Positions 61,290 through 64,000 of a stretch of 64,000 nt of DNA are shown one piece after another. Under the pieces are notes generated by a model. It searched no databases. It had not been told where the DNA came from and was given only the letters and a program-made list of their open reading frames with translations. Numbering within the stretch: position 1 is the first letter of the stretch; every line of letters begins with the position of its first letter. The stretch covers positions 456,522 through 520,521 of the forward strand of contig NZ_FPBM01000003.1 in assembly GCF_900116715.1 (NCBI RefSeq), written 5' to 3'. The position numbers and the translations under genes were made by a program. This stretch comes from Polaromonas sp. YR568. GTDB taxonomy: Bacteria; Pseudomonadota; Gammaproteobacteria; Burkholderiales; Burkholderiaceae_C.

Positions 61290-61317
61290 AATTTCATCAA
61301 TGCCTATTGATTAAATT
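61290..61317. promoter_or_regulatory. AT-rich operator-like palindrome between glmS and asnC-type gene
   Basis: AATTTCATCAAT (61290-61301) and ATTGATTAAATT (61306-61317) are inverted with 11 of 12 positions matching around GCCT, in a strongly AT-rich 147-bp divergent spacer. It lies 23 nt upstream of the Lrp/AsnC start, fitting autoregulation. Confidence 0.6.
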
Positions 61318-61339
61318 TTATTTCATTTAAAGTAATTTA

Positions 61340-61825
61340 ATGGAACAAATCACCATAGACGAGACAGACCTCAAGCTGCTCGATAGCCTGCAAACCGACG
61401 CCTCGCTGAGCAACCAGGCATTGGCTGAGCGTACCCACATCTCGCCGCCTACCTGCCTGCGCCGCGTCAAGCGCCTGCGCGATGCAGGCCTGGTCGAGCG
61501 CGAGATCGCCGTACTCAGCACCGACAAACTGGCCGGCATTACCGGCCACGGGCTGACGGCGCTGGTTGAGATCACGCTGGAGCGGCAGGGCGCCGAGCAG
61601 CAAGAAGCGTTTGAGGCACGCGTGGTGCAGGACGACGCAGTGCAGCAGTGCTATCGCGTCTCACCGGGGCCGGACTTCATGCTGGTGGTGCATGTGGCCG
61701 ACATGCCGCGCTACCTGGCGCTGGCGCAGCGGCTGTTTACCAGCGATGCGAATGTGCGCAACGTAAAGGCCTTCTTCAGCACCAAGCGGGCCAAGTTTGA
61801 GCCGAAAGTGCTGCTAGCCCAATAA
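61340..61825 (+). CDS. Lrp/AsnC-family transcriptional regulator
   Basis: 161 residues. HTH: DETDLKLLDSLQTDASLSNQALAERTHISPPTCLRRVKRLRDAGLVERE. The C-terminal RAM domain starts near HGLTALVEITLE and includes CYRVSPGPDFMLVVHVADMPRY. Divergent from glmS, with a palindrome in the spacer. The effector is unknown. Confidence 0.93.
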   Translation: MEQITIDETDLKLLDSLQTDASLSNQALAERTHISPPTCLRRVKRLRDAGLVEREIAVLSTDKLAGITGHGLTALVEITLERQGAEQQEAFEARVVQDDAVQQCYRVSPGPDFMLVVHVADMPRYLALAQRLFTSDANVRNVKAFFSTKRAKFEPKVLLAQ

Positions 61826-61873
61826 AGACGGGCGCAGGCAGCTCTTGAATTTATAGCACCCCAAAAGCCGGAA

Positions 61874-62800
61874 TCAGGCCAGTGCCAGCTTGGCACGCAT
61901 CCGCGCCGTCGGCTTGTCTGTCGCAGCCTTTCGTGCCGAGGCCTGCTCACGCGCCAAGTCCCAAAACGCCCGTGCCAGCGGCGACAGCCTGGCCACGTCC
62001 AGGCAAGCCAGCCCCACCGTGCGCGGCTGTGTGGGCAGCAGCGGCCGGTAGACCACGCCCGGCGGTGCATCGGGCAAGGCCAGCCGCGCCGCAACCGACA
62101 CCGCCAGCCCCTGCTGCACAAATTGCAGGATGGAGATGATCTGCGTGAAGTGGTACAGCACCTTGGGCAGCGCAATGTTTTTTTGCAGGATGGGCACCAC
62201 GACCGGGCCGCAACCGGCCTCGGTCAGCACAAAGTCCAGCCCCGTCAGCGCGCTGACGGGCACGGCCTTGTGTTGGGCCAGCGCATGCCCCGCCGGCAGG
62301 ATGGCGACAAACTCGTCCTGCACCAGCGGCAGCACTTCAAAGCGCTCATCAGGCACCACCACAAAGCCAAGCTCCACGCGCTTTTGCAGCAGCCAGCCGT
62401 CAATCACTTCATCGCTTTCTTCTTCAATGCGCACCTGCGCGCCGGGGTGGCGTTTTTTGAAAGCGGCCAGCAGGGGCGGCAGCAAGTTGACGGTAGACGT
62501 CGGGCCGAAGGAGCCTATGCGCAGCGTGCCGGTTTTCAGCTCTTTGGCGTCGCCCAGCTCTTGCGTCATGGTGGCGGCCAGGGCCGTCATCTCGCGGGCG
62601 CGCAGCAGCAGGCGTTCGCCGGCGTCGGTCATGGTCACGCCGGAGGCATCGCGCTGCGCGAGCTTGACGCCGAACTGCGTCTCCAGCGCGCGCAGCGCAT
62701 GGCTGACGGCAGATTGTGTGGTGCCCAGCCGCATCGCAGCGCGCGAAAAACTGCGGCATTCGTCCAGGGTGATCAGCACTTCGAGTTGGGCCAGGGTCAT
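61874..62800 (-). CDS. LysR-family transcriptional regulator
   Basis: 308 residues. HTH: MTLAQLEVLITLDECRSFSRAAMRLGTTQSAVSHALRALETQFGVKLA. The effector domain begins LRIGSFGPTSTVNLLPPLLAAFKKRHPG. It is divergent from the EamA transporter gene (120-bp spacer), a common pairing in which the regulator controls the exporter. Confidence 0.92.
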   Translation of the reverse strand: MTLAQLEVLITLDECRSFSRAAMRLGTTQSAVSHALRALETQFGVKLAQRDASGVTMTDAGERLLLRAREMTALAATMTQELGDAKELKTGTLRIGSFGPTSTVNLLPPLLAAFKKRHPGAQVRIEEESDEVIDGWLLQKRVELGFVVVPDERFEVLPLVQDEFVAILPAGHALAQHKAVPVSALTGLDFVLTEAGCGPVVVPILQKNIALPKVLYHFTQIISILQFVQQGLAVSVAARLALPDAPPGVVYRPLLPTQPRTVGLACLDVARLSPLARAFWDLAREQASARKAATDKPTARMRAKLALA

Positions 62801-62919
62801 GATGAGTGAATGCCTATGAGTGAATGCTCATTTGATAGTGAGTTACTTAACAACTAATCTCATGCATGAATTTACGCGATTTGCCCCTTTTTCACCATCC
62901 CTCTCTCTTCAAGAACTCC

Positions 62920-63855
62920 ATGACCGCTGCCGCCACCTCCCCTGTCGCATCCTCACCCGCGCCCGGCGCCAGCCTGCTGGGCATCTATTTGCGCCTGAGC
63001 TGCGTGCCCATGCTCTGGGGCGCGACCTTTATCGCCGGGCGCGTCATCTCGGCGCATTTGCCGCCCGCCACGGCCGGCTTTATCCGCTTTGTATTTGCCA
63101 CGCTGGCGCTAATGGCAGCACTGCATTTCACCGAAGGCCTGCGCGCCCTCACGACGCTCACGCGGCGCCAGTTGCTGGGCACCATGGCGCTCGGCGCTAC
63201 CGGCATCTTTACCTACAACCTGCTGTTCTTCACCGCCCTCTCGGTGCTGCCTGCGGGCCGCACCTCACTCATCATTGCGCTCAACCCCGTCGTCACGCTG
63301 CTGATTGCCGTCGCGCTGCTGGGCGACCGTCTCTCGGCCACACGCTGGCTGGGCGTGGCCCTGGCGCTGCTGGGTGTGTGGGTGGTGGTGACGCGCGGCG
63401 ACCTGTCGCAGATCGCGCAATCCGTCGGCAAGGGTGAACTCTCGATGTTCGGCGCGGTGTGTGCCTGGGCCGTCTATACCCTGCTGGGCCGCAAGCTGCT
63501 GCAGGGCCTCTCCCCTGTGCTGGCCACGCTGTGGGCCGCGATCTGGGGCACTTTGTTTTTGGGCCTGCTGGCGCTGCGCGATGTACCGCATGTGCATGCC
63601 GCGTCGTTCACCGTTGAAGTGTGGGCAGGCCTGGTGTTCCTCGGCGTATTCGGCACGGCCGTGGCGTTTGTCTGGTACTACGACGGCTTGCGCCGGCTGG
63701 GTGCGGCGCGGACTGTTGTGTTTAACAACCTGGTGCCTGTTTTCGGTGTGTTGCTGGGGTGGTTGATTCTGGGGGAGCCTTTGAGTGCCAGTTTGCTGGC
63801 TGGTGGGGGGTTGGCGATATTTGGGGTGTTTTTGGTTAATCGGGTTAAGGGTTGA
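62920..63855 (+). CDS. EamA/DMT-family permease
   Basis: About 311 residues from ATG 62920, just before the first membrane helix; ATG 62866 is an alternative and neither has a good Shine-Dalgarno. Ten predicted helices in two EamA repeats, with MLWGATFIAGRVISAHLPPATAGFIRFVFATLALM in the first and VFLGVFGTAVAFVWYYDGLRRLGAARTVVFNNLVPVFGVLLGWLILGEPLS in the second. Likely an exporter of amino acids or other metabolites. Confidence 0.9.
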   Translation: MTAAATSPVASSPAPGASLLGIYLRLSCVPMLWGATFIAGRVISAHLPPATAGFIRFVFATLALMAALHFTEGLRALTTLTRRQLLGTMALGATGIFTYNLLFFTALSVLPAGRTSLIIALNPVVTLLIAVALLGDRLSATRWLGVALALLGVWVVVTRGDLSQIAQSVGKGELSMFGAVCAWAVYTLLGRKLLQGLSPVLATLWAAIWGTLFLGLLALRDVPHVHAASFTVEVWAGLVFLGVFGTAVAFVWYYDGLRRLGAARTVVFNNLVPVFGVLLGWLILGEPLSASLLAGGGLAIFGVFLVNRVKG

Positions 63856-63933
63856 ATTGTTTTTGGCCGGTCTTGCTCCGGCCTTAGCGCTTATCTGAGT
63901 TCTGCTGGCCGGGGGTGGCCCGGCGGCCAGTAA

Positions 63934-63959
63934 CTTTCTTTTGCTTCGCCAAAAGAAAG
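63934..63959. repeat. intergenic hairpin repeat at the window end
   Basis: CTTTCTTTTG (63934-63943) and CAAAAGAAAG (63950-63959) form a perfect 10-bp stem, followed by GTCACCAAAGAAAAGGCGACCC. From memory, this string is a common dispersed intergenic element in Comamonadaceae genomes. It can also act as a terminator for the EamA gene. Confidence 0.6.
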
Positions 63960-64000
63960 TCACCAAAGAAAAGGCGACCCGCAGTCTGGGTCCCTACGCT

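Noticed and set aside
63261..63966. 233-codon minus-strand frame across the window end
   Set aside because: Antisense of the EamA transporter running into the dispersed hairpin repeat; no protein features.

Overview
The window (about 60-65% G+C) looks like chromosome from a betaproteobacterium of the order Burkholderiales, most likely the family Comamonadaceae (Polaromonas, Variovorax or Rhodoferax type). The case rests on the gene content (paa operon with a Liv-type ABC transporter, PaaN instead of PaaZ, GTPase/roadblock module, fimT-pilVWXY1E minor-pilin operon), on dense ATGA-type overlaps, and on the codon use. I saw no rRNA, tRNA, CRISPR array, prophage or intact insertion sequence.

Layout. 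1-2.2 kb: end of a response-regulator-like protein, a small GTPase and three roadblock-type proteins (+). 2.3-16.3 kb (-): a phenylacetate catabolic operon read paaA-B-C-D-E-N-G-K, then a branched-chain-amino-acid-type ABC importer (binding protein, livH, livM, livG, livF), paaI and a second binding protein. The divergent repressor gene paaX lies at 16.5 kb, and a GTGATACA inverted repeat sits in the shared promoter. 17.4 kb: an orphan NarX-type histidine kinase. 19.7-22.5 kb: a three-gene operon, visibly poorer in G+C, encoding two lipoproteins and an Ala-rich helical protein, none of which I recognise. 22.5-38.4 kb: accessory redox and stress genes, each set paired with a divergent LysR, MocR or AraC regulator (nitroreductase, SDRs, cysteine hydrolase, extradiol dioxygenase, esterase, AzoR, AhpD-like protein, GNAT, MFS, NADP oxidoreductase, alpha/beta hydrolase).

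38.5-45.8 kb (-): a cobalamin-riboswitch-controlled operon, btuB-F-C-D. It continues by ATGA overlap into a CbiX-like domain fused to a [2Fe-2S] ferredoxin, and then into a luciferase-like flavoprotein. 46.1-52.7 kb (-): type IV pilus genes fimT-pilV-pilW-pilX-pilY1-pilE. 53.2-55.7 kb: small zinc-ribbon, Ala-rich and Bax-inhibitor-like proteins and a NhaR-like regulator. 55.8-58.2 kb: an amino-acid ABC importer lacking an ATPase. 58.4-61.2 kb: a Gre-like factor and glmS. 61.3-63.9 kb: an AsnC-type regulator, a LysR regulator and an EamA transporter.

The most unusual signal is downstream of glmS. The last ten codons of glmS ([10 protein letters not shown], stop) occur three times in about 280 bp. 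The copies differ almost only at synonymous positions, as if successive functional glmS tails had been left behind at an integration hotspot. The next most interesting are the two extra genes of the B12-riboswitch operon and the low-G+C lipoprotein operon. Short 11-bp tandem repeats occur in three separate intergenic spots.
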